DNA of 64,000 bases from Enterobacter vonholyi (GTDB lineage Bacteria > Pseudomonadota > Gammaproteobacteria > Enterobacterales > Enterobacteriaceae): NCBI RefSeq assembly GCF_008364555.1, contig NZ_VTUC01000003.1, positions 372,001 to 436,000 on the forward strand, written 5' to 3'. Position numbers and translations under genes: made by a program. Below are positions 1-8,692 of this stretch, in pieces. Positions within the stretch are counted from its first letter, which is position 1. Each line of letters starts with the position of its first letter. Below the pieces are notes generated by a model. It was not told the origin of the DNA. It did not search any database and worked only from the letters and a program-made list of their open reading frames with translations.

Positions 1-288
1 AATCGACTCTTCCAGGGTATAGCGGTAGGCGTGCCGTGGACGGTAAGGCGTCGCGTAGCAGTAGCCCACCACGATGCCGCGATACAGCGCGATAAGCCAC
101 GGTAAACCGTTCTCAGCCACGCTTTTCATGCGATGTCGCATTTCGTCGATGGTGGGGGGGACTTCTTCAAACGACGCGCGCCCGTGAAGCACATGCCATG
201 CATAGATCGCGGCAATAGCATGCACATCATCGGGAAGGGCGTCGCGCACTTCCAGTTCGGTCTCGGATAAAACATCAACAGCCGACAT
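1..288 (-). CDS. GNAT acetyltransferase, phosphinothricin/methionine sulfone acetyltransferase (MddA/YncA/Pat) type, 3' end cut by window
   Basis: An open frame of 96 codons runs from an ATG at 288 to the window edge without a stop, so only the N-terminal half is present. A GGAG Shine-Dalgarno lies just upstream of the ATG (complement of about 297-304). The translation contains DALPDDVHAIAAIYAWHV, then FEEVPPTIDEMRHRM, then WLIALYRGIVVGYCYA, which is the opening of the YncA/Pat branch of GNAT enzymes. Members transfer acetyl from acetyl-CoA to the amino group of small amino-acid-like molecules such as phosphinothricin, methionine sulfone and methionine sulfoximine. The acetyl-CoA loop would lie beyond the edge and cannot be checked. 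In E. coli the neighbour of dld at this point is pbpG, so this gene is a local difference in gene order. Substrate is inferred from the family only. Confidence 0.8.
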   Translation of the reverse strand, partial: MSAVDVLSETELEVRDALPDDVHAIAAIYAWHVLHGRASFEEVPPTIDEMRHRMKSVAENGLPWLIALYRGIVVGYCYATPYRPRHAYRYTLEESI

Positions 289-314
289 GATGTGCCTGCT
301 CCTCGTTATAGAAA

Positions 315-336
315 GCCGGAGAAACGTTTCTCCGGC
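315..336 (-). terminator. Perfect inverted repeat downstream of dld, probable terminator
   Basis: The 22-nt stretch GCCGGAGAAACGTTTCTCCGGC is a perfect palindrome lying between the dld stop and the start of the acetyltransferase gene. On the minus strand it is followed by TTTCTATAA, a short U-rich tail, which suits a modest rho-independent terminator for dld. It could instead be an operator for the acetyltransferase gene, since it lies about 30-50 bp upstream of that start. Confidence 0.5.
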
Positions 337-400
337 GATAAGCAGTTACTCTATTACGATTAAGGAGCGCTTAACAATCTCTCAAATTTGGCTGTAGGAA

Positions 401-2149
401 TTAATCAGACGTTTGCGTTATGCGCTGCTCCGCGTCTGCGCTCTCTTTCCAGTATTTCTTCCGCGTTGTTTTACCAATGCCGGGATTCATGCTGTTTGTA
501 GGGTCATTCTCGCGATAAAACTGCTTAAGTGCGTCAGGGGCTTCATAAAGATGTCCGACGTTATGTTCCGCAGGATATTGTGCGCCGCGTTCACGCAGAA
601 GGGCGAGCATCTGCTCCTTCAGTTCGTGTGCGTCGACCCCTTTTTTGACAATGTAATCCTGATGGAAGACATAACACATAAAATGGCCGTAATAGAGCTT
701 GTGCACCAGCTTGCTGTCGATTTCCGGCGGGAGATGCTCGAACCAGTCGGTGTCGTTACGCCGCAGGGCGATATCCAGCGCCAGAATATCTTCCACTTCT
801 TCGGAATGCACCGCCTGATAACGGATGGCTGCGCCTGCGGCGGCAAAACGGTGCAGGAAGGCTTTGCTGCCCTCTTCAGGCGTACAGGCAAAGAAATCCC
901 CTTCGGCGGTTTTGAAGTATTCGGTCAGCCAGGACTGCGCTTCGGCAATCCCGTCCCCGGCCATTTTCAGCAGCAGGTGATGTTCGTACTTGTCGCGCCA
1001 GGTTTTCATTCTCTCCGGTAAATGCGCCGGGAAAACGTTGCCCAGCTTCTGCATAAAGCGGTCGGTGAAGTGGGGTTTAAACAGCGACACTTTCTCCAGC
1101 ATCGCATCGGTGCGGCCCTTCATGGTGAAGAAGAACGGCATTTTGTCGGTGCCGAGCTTGTCGATCATCAGGAAGGTATCTTTGCCGTAACGTTCGGCGA
1201 TGTCGTAAATGTCCCGGTGCATGTACTCGCCCGCCACCGGAAGATTGCTGAATTCGCCCAGAATATGACGGCGGATTTCCGTCAGAACCTCAGGCTGATT
1301 GGTACCGATGTAAAATACCTGCTGCTTTTTCTCTGCCGGGAAGGTATCCAGACGCACAGCAAAAACGGCAAGCTTCCCGGCGCAACCGGAGGATTCAAAC
1401 AGGCGGTCCGGGTCGGCGTTGTAGCGCGCCGGCGTATCGGCGTCGATATCCCGTACGCGGGTCACGTAGTCGTGATCGTGCGCATGACGACCGTCGTGCT
1501 GCACGTCTTCGTCCTTCACGCGATCGTCGTCAAGCTTGCTGAGGATCTGTTCTGGCGTCACGCCGAGATCGATTCCCAGATGGTTCACCAGCGTCAGCTT
1601 GCCGTTTTCGTCAATACGGGCAAACAGCGACATCTCGGTATACGCCGGGCCGCGCTGCACCAGCGAGCCGCCGGAGTTATTGCAGATCCCGCCGACCACC
1701 GAGGCGCCAATGCAGGAGGAGCCAATCACCGAGTGCGGTTCGCGGCCCAGCGGCTTGAGCGCTTTTTCGAGGGAGTAAAGCGTGGTGCCGGGGAACGCGA
1801 GCACCTGCTCGCCCTTGTCCAGCAGGTGCAGCTTGTCGAGACGCAGGGTACTGATAATCACGATGTCACGATCGTAATCGTTGCCGTTCGGCGTGGAGCC
1901 TTCGGTCAGGCCGGTGTTGGCCGCCTGCATTAAAATAATCTTGTCGGCCGCGACGCAGGCGCTCAGCACGCGCCACAGTTCCAGCAGCGTGCCGGGGAAA
2001 ACCACCGCCAGCGCCTCGCCCTGACCGGAGCGGAAGCCCTTGCGGTAGCGGGCGGTTTTAGCCGGGTCGGTAAGCAGGTGAGAGGAGCCAACCAGGCGCG
2101 ACAGTTCGTTAATAAATGCTTTGTTATCGTCAGTTCGAACAGAAGACAT
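401..2149 (-). CDS. dld: Quinone-dependent D-lactate dehydrogenase
   Basis: A 582-residue flavoprotein closely matching E. coli Dld (571 aa). It oxidises D-lactate to pyruvate at the inner face of the cytoplasmic membrane and passes electrons to quinone. The N-terminal FAD-binding (PCMH-type) region is visible around residues 60-200, with the glycine-rich runs GLTEGSTPNGNDYDRD and CIGASVVGGICNNSGG; the cap and membrane-binding part follows, ending NDPTNSMNPGIGKTTRK. A start 24 nt upstream is possible, but ATG 2149 is preferred because AAGGAG sits at proper spacing in front of it (complement of about 2156-2163) and the product then starts MSSVRTDDNKAF, as in relatives. The gene is divergent from bglX, as in E. 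coli. It is monocistronic with a palindrome after the stop. Confidence 0.96.
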   Translation of the reverse strand: MSSVRTDDNKAFINELSRLVGSSHLLTDPAKTARYRKGFRSGQGEALAVVFPGTLLELWRVLSACVAADKIILMQAANTGLTEGSTPNGNDYDRDIVIISTLRLDKLHLLDKGEQVLAFPGTTLYSLEKALKPLGREPHSVIGSSCIGASVVGGICNNSGGSLVQRGPAYTEMSLFARIDENGKLTLVNHLGIDLGVTPEQILSKLDDDRVKDEDVQHDGRHAHDHDYVTRVRDIDADTPARYNADPDRLFESSGCAGKLAVFAVRLDTFPAEKKQQVFYIGTNQPEVLTEIRRHILGEFSNLPVAGEYMHRDIYDIAERYGKDTFLMIDKLGTDKMPFFFTMKGRTDAMLEKVSLFKPHFTDRFMQKLGNVFPAHLPERMKTWRDKYEHHLLLKMAGDGIAEAQSWLTEYFKTAEGDFFACTPEEGSKAFLHRFAAAGAAIRYQAVHSEEVEDILALDIALRRNDTDWFEHLPPEIDSKLVHKLYYGHFMCYVFHQDYIVKKGVDAHELKEQMLALLRERGAQYPAEHNVGHLYEAPDALKQFYRENDPTNSMNPGIGKTTRKKYWKESADAEQRITQTSD

Positions 2150-2338
2150 CTTCCACTCCTTGTGGTGGGGCAAATTTCTCGCTGTAAAGCATAGCGCGAT
2201 TAACTGTTAAGCGGTCGAGTATTCACGAGAAAAATCAGAGAATAACCCTGCAACGTTCAGAGGGTTTGTGGCACACTGCGCTTTTCGCACGGTATGGCCG
2301 AGATCGTCCGGCGGTTATTGATGAGAGAGTAAAACGAC

Positions 2339-4636
2339 ATGAAATGGCTATGTTCTGTAGGTGTCGCCGTCAGCCTGGCGCTGCAACCTGCGCTGGCAGA
2401 GGATTTGTTTGGCAATCACCCGCTCACGCCTGAAGCGCGGGATGCGTTTGTCACGGAATTGCTCAAGAAAATGACGGTCGATGAGAAAATCGGCCAGCTG
2501 CGTCTGATCAGCGTCGGCCCGGATAACCCGAAAGAGGCCATCCGAGAGATGATCAAAGACGGGCAGGTAGGGGCCATCTTTAATACCGTCACCCGCCAGG
2601 ATATCCGCAAGATGCAGGACCAGGTGATGGATCTCAGCCGCCTGAAGATTCCGCTGTTCTTCGCCTATGACGTGGTGCACGGCCAGCGTACCGTCTTCCC
2701 GATTAGCCTCGGCTTAGCGTCTTCCTTTAACCTCGACGCGGTGAAAACCGTCGGGCGCGTGTCGGCGTATGAAGCGGCGGACGACGGCCTGAACATGACC
2801 TGGGCGCCCATGGTGGACGTCTCGCGCGATCCGCGCTGGGGCCGCGGCTCGGAAGGCTTTGGTGAAGATACGTACTTAACCTCCACGATGGGTAAAACCA
2901 TGGTGGAAGCGATGCAGGGTAAAAGCCCGGCGGACCGCTACTCGGTGATGACCAGTGTCAAACACTTTGCGGCCTATGGCGCGGTTGAAGGCGGGAAAGA
3001 GTACAACACCGTCGACATGAGCCCGCAGCGCCTGTTCAACGACTACATGCCGCCGTACAAGGCAGGGCTTGATGCGGGCAGCGGCGCGGTGATGGTAGCG
3101 TTGAACTCGCTGAACGGCACGCCTGCGACGTCCGATTCCTGGCTGCTGAAAGACGTGCTGCGCGACCAGTGGGGCTTTAAGGGCATCACCGTTTCCGACC
3201 ACGGCGCGATTAAAGAGCTGATCAAACACGGTACCGCCTCCGATCCGGAAGACGCGGTGCGCGTCGCGCTCAAGTCCGGCATCAACATGAGCATGAGCGA
3301 CGAGTACTACAGCAAATACCTGCCTGGGCTTGTGAAGAGCGGCAAGGTAACGATGGCGGAGCTGGACGATGCCGCGCGCCACGTGCTGAACGTGAAATAC
3401 GACATGGGGCTGTTTAACGATCCGTACAGCCACCTGGGCCCGAAAGACTCTGACCCGGCAGATACCAACGCTGAAAGCCGCCTGCATCGCAAAGAAGCGC
3501 GTGACGTGGCGCGCGAAAGCCTGGTGCTGCTGAAAAACCGCCTCGACACGTTGCCGTTGAAAAAATCCGGCACCATTGCCGTTGTGGGGCCGCTGGCCGA
3601 CAGCAAGCGCGACGTGATGGGCAGCTGGTCTGCCGCGGGCGTGGCTGACCAGTCCGTGACCGTGCTGACCGGTATCAAGAGTGCCGTCGGTGAAAACGCC
3701 AAAGTGGTCTATGCCAAAGGGGCGAACGTTACCAACGATAAAGACATCGTGACCTTCCTCAACCAGTACGAGGAAGCGGTGAAGGTCGATCCGCGCACGC
3801 CGAAGGAGATGATTGACGAGGCGGTGAACGCCGCTAAGCAGTCTGACGTCGTGGTCGCGGTCGTGGGGGAAGCGCAGGGTATGGCGCACGAAGCCTCCAG
3901 CCGTACCGATATCACGATTCCACAGAGCCAGCGCGATCTGATCGCAGCCCTGAAAGCGACCGGCAAGCCGCTGGTGCTGGTGCTGATGAACGGTCGCCCG
4001 CTGGCGCTGGTGAAAGAAGACCAGCAGGCTGACGCCATTCTGGAAACGTGGTTCGCCGGTACCGAAGGCGGTAACGCCATCGCCGACGTGCTGTTTGGGG
4101 ATTACAACCCGTCGGGCAAGCTGCCGATGTCCTTCCCGCGCTCCGTCGGGCAGATCCCGGTTTACTACAGCCACCTGAACACCGGTCGTCCGTACAATGC
4201 TGACAAGCCGAACAAGTACACGTCTCGTTACTTCGACGAAGCTAACGGCCCGCTGTATCCGTTTGGTTACGGCCTGAGCTACACCACCTTTAAGGTCTCT
4301 GACGTGAAAATGTCGGCGCCGACCCTGAAGCGTGACGGCAACGTTACCGCCAGCGTCGAGGTAACCAACACCGGCAAGCGCGAAGGGGCTACGGTGATTC
4401 AGATGTACGTTCAGGATGTTACCGCGTCGATGAGCCGTCCGGTGAAGCAGCTGCGCGGCTTCGAGAAGGTCAACCTCAAGCCTGGGGAAACCAAAACCAT
4501 CAGCTTCCCGATCGACGTGGATGCGCTGAAGTTCTGGAACCAGCAGATGAAATATGATGCGGAACCGGGCAAATTTAACGTCTTTATCGGCGTGGACTCC
4601 GCCCGCGTGAATAGAGGCGAGTTCGAGCTGCTGTAA
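2339..4636 (+). CDS. bglX: Periplasmic beta-glucosidase, GH3 family
   Basis: The 765-residue product has the length of E. coli BglX. A Sec signal peptide covers residues 1-20 (hydrophobic VGVAVSLALQPALA, cleavage before EDLFGN), so the enzyme acts in the periplasm, where it removes terminal beta-glucosyl units from small glucosides. The GH3 N-terminal barrel carries KHFAAYG and the nucleophile motif GITVSDHGAIKEL with Asp287; the second alpha/beta domain follows at about residues 400-610, with the GEAQGMAHEASSRTDI stretch; a fibronectin-III-like C-terminal domain (about 675-755) completes the usual order. All expected motifs are intact. It is transcribed alone and is divergent from dld. Confidence 0.96.
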   Translation: MKWLCSVGVAVSLALQPALAEDLFGNHPLTPEARDAFVTELLKKMTVDEKIGQLRLISVGPDNPKEAIREMIKDGQVGAIFNTVTRQDIRKMQDQVMDLSRLKIPLFFAYDVVHGQRTVFPISLGLASSFNLDAVKTVGRVSAYEAADDGLNMTWAPMVDVSRDPRWGRGSEGFGEDTYLTSTMGKTMVEAMQGKSPADRYSVMTSVKHFAAYGAVEGGKEYNTVDMSPQRLFNDYMPPYKAGLDAGSGAVMVALNSLNGTPATSDSWLLKDVLRDQWGFKGITVSDHGAIKELIKHGTASDPEDAVRVALKSGINMSMSDEYYSKYLPGLVKSGKVTMAELDDAARHVLNVKYDMGLFNDPYSHLGPKDSDPADTNAESRLHRKEARDVARESLVLLKNRLDTLPLKKSGTIAVVGPLADSKRDVMGSWSAAGVADQSVTVLTGIKSAVGENAKVVYAKGANVTNDKDIVTFLNQYEEAVKVDPRTPKEMIDEAVNAAKQSDVVVAVVGEAQGMAHEASSRTDITIPQSQRDLIAALKATGKPLVLVLMNGRPLALVKEDQQADAILETWFAGTEGGNAIADVLFGDYNPSGKLPMSFPRSVGQIPVYYSHLNTGRPYNADKPNKYTSRYFDEANGPLYPFGYGLSYTTFKVSDVKMSAPTLKRDGNVTASVEVTNTGKREGATVIQMYVQDVTASMSRPVKQLRGFEKVNLKPGETKTISFPIDVDALKFWNQQMKYDAEPGKFNVFIGVDSARVNRGEFELL

Positions 4637-4650
4637 CCTTTCCCTCCTTT

Positions 4651-4684
4651 GCCTCCCCCCGTCCTGCGGGGGAGGCGTCTTACC
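4651..4684 (+). terminator. Probable bglX terminator
   Basis: A strong GC stem (GCCTCCCCC at 4651-4659 pairing with GGGGGAGGC at 4668-4676) lies 15 nt after the bglX stop and is followed by a weakly T-rich tail GTCTTACCTT. The stem is convincing; the tail is poor, so termination may be partial. Confidence 0.6.
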
Positions 4685-4727
4685 TTATGCTAAAAAGGCA
4701 TTTTGACGGTTAATTCCGCCGTTTTAA

Positions 4728-4738
4728 GCTACGCTTTT
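4728..4738 (+). promoter_or_regulatory. Sigma-S-type -10 element upstream of osmF
   Basis: GCTACGCTTTT matches 9 of 11 positions of the extended RpoS -10 consensus KCTAYRCTTAA, about 46 nt upstream of the osmF start. The only TTGAC-like -35 (4703-4708) is about 21 nt away, too far for sigma-70, which is acceptable for sigma-S. The E. coli yehZYXW operon is known to be RpoS dependent; placement here is by sequence match only. Confidence 0.55.
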
Positions 4739-4783
4739 CTCTCAAGCCTCTGAAAAAGGCAGCAAAAAAATGAGGATAGCGGA

Positions 4784-5701
4784 ATGACGATTGCAAAGGG
4801 GATGTTGGGATCTGCGGTGTTACTGGCGGCGCTGAGCCTGCCGTTACAGGCGGCGGAGCCGGTAAAAGTGGGCTCAAAGATCGATACCGAAGGCGCGCTG
4901 CTCGGTAATATTATTTTGCAGGTACTGGAAAGTCACGGCGTGAAAACGGTCAATAAAGTCCAGCTCGGCACCACGCCCGTCGTGCGCGGCGCGATTACAT
5001 CCGGCGAGCTGGATATCTACCCGGAATACACCGGCAACGGCGCATTCTTCTTCAAAGATGAAAACGATCCGGCATGGAAAAACGCCAAAGCCGGGTATGA
5101 GAAAGTCAAAAAACTCGACGCGGAACAGAACAAACTGGTCTGGCTGACCCCGGCACCGGCCAACAACACCTGGACTATCGCCGTGCGCAAGGACGTGGCG
5201 GAGAAAGGGAAGCTGACTTCTCTGGCGGATCTCAGCCGCTACCTGAAAGAGAAGGGCGACTTTAAGCTGGCTGCGTCCGCGGAGTTTATCGAGCGTCCTG
5301 ACGCGCTTCCGGCGTTCGAAAAAGCCTACGACTTCAAGCTCGACCAGGCTCAGCTGCTCTCGCTGGCGGGCGGGGATACGGCGGTAACCATCAAAGCGGC
5401 GGCGCAGCAAACCTCCGGCGTTAACGCGGCAATGGCCTACGGCACCGACGGCCCGGTGGCGGCGCTCGGCCTGCAAACCCTGACCGATCCTAAAGGCGTA
5501 CAGCCGATTTACGCTCCGACCCCGGTCGTGCGTGAGACGGTACTGAAAGCCTATCCGGAGATTGCCGAATGGCTCAAACCGGTTTTCGAAAAGCTGGATG
5601 AAAAAACGCTGCAGCAGCTGAATGCCAGCATTGCCGTCGAGGGGCTGGATGCCAAAAAAGTGGCCGCCGACTTCCTGAAACAACAAGGGCTTGTGAAGTA
5701 A
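4784..5701 (+). CDS. osmF: Osmoprotectant ABC transporter, periplasmic substrate-binding protein
   Basis: A 305-residue protein, OsmF/YehZ. The N-terminal signal peptide MLGSAVLLAALSLPLQA is cleaved before AEPVKVG, placing the mature protein in the periplasm. The rest is an OpuAC-type binding domain (KIDTEGALLGNIILQVLE, then SGELDIYPEYTGNGAFFF, then APANNTWTIAVRKDVA). It delivers ligand to the YehYXW membrane complex; in E. coli this system has low affinity for glycine betaine, and the physiological ligand remains uncertain. It is the first gene of a four-gene operon, with yehY starting 13 nt after its stop. Confidence 0.93.
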   Translation: MTIAKGMLGSAVLLAALSLPLQAAEPVKVGSKIDTEGALLGNIILQVLESHGVKTVNKVQLGTTPVVRGAITSGELDIYPEYTGNGAFFFKDENDPAWKNAKAGYEKVKKLDAEQNKLVWLTPAPANNTWTIAVRKDVAEKGKLTSLADLSRYLKEKGDFKLAASAEFIERPDALPAFEKAYDFKLDQAQLLSLAGGDTAVTIKAAAQQTSGVNAAMAYGTDGPVAALGLQTLTDPKGVQPIYAPTPVVRETVLKAYPEIAEWLKPVFEKLDEKTLQQLNASIAVEGLDAKKVAADFLKQQGLVK

Positions 5702-5713
5702 CGGGAAAGGGCT

Positions 5714-6871
5714 GTGCCAATAAAATGTCATAACCGCGTCCTGCTGCTGCTGGCCTGCGTGGCCATCACGGCGGTCGCGTTACCGTTTGTCAACGTTGCC
5801 CCAAACCGCCTGATGTCGGGGGAGGGCAAAGCGCTCTGGCAGGTCTGGTCGTTTACGCCGGGGTGGCTTGTGGTGTCGCTGAGCGCGTGGGTGATCCTGT
5901 CGCTTTGGCAGGGACGCCCGGCGCAGTGGCTGACGCTGCTCCTCTCTGAAGGGCTCTTCATCGTGCTGTTCTGGAGCGCCGGGCTGGCGGCGACGCATAT
6001 GGCATCGGCGGAAAGTCCGCTCGCGAGAACCACTATCGGCAGCGGCCTGTGGCTGTGGCTGGCGCTGTGTCTGCTGGCCTGCAGCGATGCCATTCGTCGA
6101 CTCATCGCCAGCGCGGTCTGGCGCTGGGTGCTCAATGCGCAGATATGGTGTATTCCATTGTTCCTGCTGTTCAGCGGTGAGCTGAACAACCTCTCGCTGC
6201 TAAAAGAGTACGCCAACCGTCAGGAGGTGTTTGATGATGCCCTCGCGCAGCACCTGACGATCCTCTTCGGTACGCTCTTTCCGGCGCTTCTGGTTGGGAT
6301 CCCCCTTGGCATGTGGTGCTATCGCCATCCTTCACGCCAGGGTGGGGTATTTGCCGTACTCAACGTTATCCAGACCATTCCTTCCGTTGCGCTGTTTGGC
6401 CTGCTGATTGCGCCGTTGGCCGGGCTGGTGAAGTCATTCCCGGTGCTCGGAACGCTCGGTGTCGCCGGGACGGGGTTAACGCCCGCGCTTATCGCGCTGG
6501 TGCTGTATGCGCTGCTTCCGCTGGTGCGCGGCGTGGTCGCGGGCTTAGGTCAGGTCGCACCTGACGTGCTGGAAAGCGCCCATGCGATGGGAATGAGCGC
6601 GCGTCAGTGTTTCTGGAAGATTCAGCTCCCGCTGGCGCTGCCCTTGCTGCTGCGCAGCCTGCGTGTGGTGGCGGTTCAAACCGTCGGCATGGCGGTGATT
6701 GCGGCGCTGATTGGCGCGGGTGGCTTTGGCGCGCTGGTGTTCCAGGGGCTGCTGAGCAGCGCTCTGGATCTGGTGCTATTGGGCGTGGTGCCCACGATTG
6801 CGCTGGCGGTGGTCGTCGACGCATTGTTTGCCTTATGGCTCGCGCTGCTCGGGAGAAGAGCCAATGATTGA
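5714..6871 (+). CDS. yehY: Osmoprotectant ABC transporter, permease
   Basis: A 385-residue inner-membrane permease, the same length as E. coli YehY. The start is a GTG at 5714 with AAAGG just upstream. An N-terminal group of about four or five hydrophobic segments (residues 10-160) precedes a binding-protein-dependent transport domain (about 185-380) that carries the coupling-loop motif [20 protein letters not shown]. This motif docks on the ATPase YehX. YehY and YehW probably form the heteromeric channel. The 3' end overlaps the start of yehX by 8 nt, consistent with translational coupling. Confidence 0.93.
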   Translation: MPIKCHNRVLLLLACVAITAVALPFVNVAPNRLMSGEGKALWQVWSFTPGWLVVSLSAWVILSLWQGRPAQWLTLLLSEGLFIVLFWSAGLAATHMASAESPLARTTIGSGLWLWLALCLLACSDAIRRLIASAVWRWVLNAQIWCIPLFLLFSGELNNLSLLKEYANRQEVFDDALAQHLTILFGTLFPALLVGIPLGMWCYRHPSRQGGVFAVLNVIQTIPSVALFGLLIAPLAGLVKSFPVLGTLGVAGTGLTPALIALVLYALLPLVRGVVAGLGQVAPDVLESAHAMGMSARQCFWKIQLPLALPLLLRSLRVVAVQTVGMAVIAALIGAGGFGALVFQGLLSSALDLVLLGVVPTIALAVVVDALFALWLALLGRRAND

Positions 6872-7814
6872 ATTTCATGATGTCAGTAAAACCTTTGCCG
6901 GTCGCCCGGCGGCGAGCCATCTGAACCTGAACTTTGCCGAGGGGGCGTTCTCCGTGCTGATTGGCACCTCGGGCTCGGGAAAATCCACCACGCTGAAGAT
7001 GATCAACCGTCTGGTTGAGCATGACAGCGGGCTGATTCGCTTTGCCGGAGAAGAGATCCGCAGCCTGCCGGTGCTGGAGCTGCGCCGTCGGATGGGCTAT
7101 GCCATTCAGTCTATCGGCCTGTTTCCCCACTGGACGGTGGCGCAGAACATCGCCACCGTGCTGCAGCTGGAGAAGTGGTCGCGGGCGAAAATCGCTGACC
7201 GGGTGGATGAACTAATGTCCCTGCTGGGTTTAGAGCCCGCGCTGCGCGATCGCTATCCGCACCAGCTTTCCGGCGGGCAGCAGCAGCGCGTGGGCGTGGC
7301 GCGCGCGCTGGCGGCCAACCCGCAGGTACTGCTAATGGATGAACCCTTCGGCGCGCTGGACCCGGTCACGCGCGGGGTGCTGCAGGCGGAGATGACCCGC
7401 ATTCACCGCATTCTCGGACGCACGATCGTTCTCGTGACGCACGATATTGATGAAGCCCTGCGCCTGGCCGACCATCTGGTGCTGATGGATCATGGCGAAG
7501 TGGTGCAGCAGGGCTCGCCGCTTGAGCTGTTAACCTGGCCGAAGAACGACTTTGTGCGCGAGTTTTTTGGCCGCAGCGAGCTGGGCGTCAGGCTTCTCTC
7601 CCTGCGGACGGTCAGCGACTATATGCGCCGGGAAGAGGTGCCGGTGAGCGGCGAACCGCTGCAGGCGCAGATGAGCCTGCGGGATGCCCTCTCCGCGTTT
7701 GTCGCGCGACAGTGCGAGGTATTGCCCGTCTCGGATGACCGGGGGGCTCCGTGCGGAACCTTACATTTTCGCGATCTGCTGGCCGGGGAGGTGACGCGTG
7801 AAGGCACTGCGTGA
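6864..7814 (+). CDS. yehX: Osmoprotectant ABC transporter, ATP-binding protein
   Basis: A 316-residue ABC ATPase that powers the OsmF/YehYW importer at the cytoplasmic face. Visible motifs are Walker [11 protein letters not shown], the signature [15 protein letters not shown], Walker [13 protein letters not shown] and the switch histidine in [11 protein letters not shown]. After the ATPase core (about residues 1-240) a C-terminal extension resembles a single CBS-like regulatory region (about 255-310). The ATG at 6864 lies inside the end of yehY and gives [13 protein letters not shown], the expected N-terminus. The 3' end overlaps yehW by 17 nt. Confidence 0.94.
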   Translation: MIEFHDVSKTFAGRPAASHLNLNFAEGAFSVLIGTSGSGKSTTLKMINRLVEHDSGLIRFAGEEIRSLPVLELRRRMGYAIQSIGLFPHWTVAQNIATVLQLEKWSRAKIADRVDELMSLLGLEPALRDRYPHQLSGGQQQRVGVARALAANPQVLLMDEPFGALDPVTRGVLQAEMTRIHRILGRTIVLVTHDIDEALRLADHLVLMDHGEVVQQGSPLELLTWPKNDFVREFFGRSELGVRLLSLRTVSDYMRREEVPVSGEPLQAQMSLRDALSAFVARQCEVLPVSDDRGAPCGTLHFRDLLAGEVTREGTA

Positions 7815-8535
7815 TCCGCTCCTCTGGCTGGTAGCGCTCTTTGTCGCCTTGCTGTTTCTGATGCCCCACAGCGCGGCGCTGTTTAACAGCCTTTTTCCCG
7901 GGCTGCCGCGGCCGGTGTATCAGCAGGAGAGCTTTATTAATCTCGCCCTGGCGCATCTCTGGCTGGTGGCACTCTCAAGCGCTATCGCGGTCGTGCTGGG
8001 CGTGGGGGCGGGCATCGCGGTCACGCGGCCTGCGGGCCGGGAGTTTCGCCCGCTGGTGGAGACGATTGCGGCCATTGGTCAGACGTTCCCCCCGGTGGCG
8101 GTGCTGGCGATAGCGGTTCCGGTGATGGGCTTTGGTCAGCAGCCGGCGATCATTGCGCTGATTCTATACGGCGTATTGCCGGTGCTGCAGGGCACGCTGG
8201 CGGGCCTCGCGGCGGTACCGGCGTCAGTGCTGAGCGTGGCAGAAGGGATGGGGATGAGTCGCGGCCAGCGGCTGCGCAAGGTTGAACTGCCGCTTGCGGC
8301 GCCGGTTATTATTGCCGGGATCCGCACGTCGGTCATCATTAACATCGGGACGGCGACCATTGCGTCGACGGTCGGTGCCAATACGCTGGGGACGCCGATC
8401 ATTATCGGCTTAAGCGGGTTTAATACGGCTTATATTGTGCAGGGGGCGGTGCTGGTCGCGCTGGCGGCCATCGTCGTCGATCGCCTTTTTGAGCGGCTGA
8501 CGCTGTACCTCAGCCGACACCGCCGCGAACAATAA
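7798..8535 (+). CDS. yehW: Osmoprotectant ABC transporter, permease
   Basis: A 245-residue permease with about six transmembrane segments and the coupling motif [20 protein letters not shown]. It starts at GTG 7798 within yehX, preceded by GGGGAGGT as ribosome-binding site. It pairs with YehY to form the membrane part of the osmF-yehYXW importer and closes the operon. Its last 26 nt overlap convergently with yohO on the opposite strand. Confidence 0.93.
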   Translation: MKALRDPLLWLVALFVALLFLMPHSAALFNSLFPGLPRPVYQQESFINLALAHLWLVALSSAIAVVLGVGAGIAVTRPAGREFRPLVETIAAIGQTFPPVAVLAIAVPVMGFGQQPAIIALILYGVLPVLQGTLAGLAAVPASVLSVAEGMGMSRGQRLRKVELPLAAPVIIAGIRTSVIINIGTATIASTVGANTLGTPIIIGLSGFNTAYIVQGAVLVALAAIVVDRLFERLTLYLSRHRREQ

Positions 8536-8626
8536 ACGAGTACCCTGCCAGCATCACGCCGCCGATACCGCTCACGGCCATCAGGACAAAAAGGGTAATA
8601 ATGGCCAGTTTGGTTGCCTTCATCAT
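8510..8626 (-). CDS. yohO: Small membrane protein YohO
   Basis: A 38-residue ORF reading [20 protein letters not shown] and ending SFIVRGGVG. It aligns well with E. coli YohO (35 aa), sharing the [17 protein letters not shown] pattern. It has one transmembrane helix (about residues 7-28) with positive residues on both sides, so it is an inner-membrane miniprotein. AGGAG lies 6-10 nt before ATG 8626; the ATG at 8623 is an alternative start. Function is unknown in E. coli too. The gene overlaps the 3' end of yehW in convergent orientation, so the two transcripts are complementary there. Confidence 0.85.
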   Translation of the reverse strand: MMKATKLAIITLFVLMAVSGIGGVMLAGYSFIVRGGVG

Positions 8627-8692
8627 GTGCTCCTGTTGTTAACGGAACAATTATACGGTGAAGCGCAGCTGTTAATGAACCATTAAATGCCG

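Noticed and set aside
2876-4174. A 432-codon antisense frame inside bglX
   Set aside because: The bglX product has all GH3 motifs; the antisense translation is low-complexity in Arg, His and Val and has no family features.
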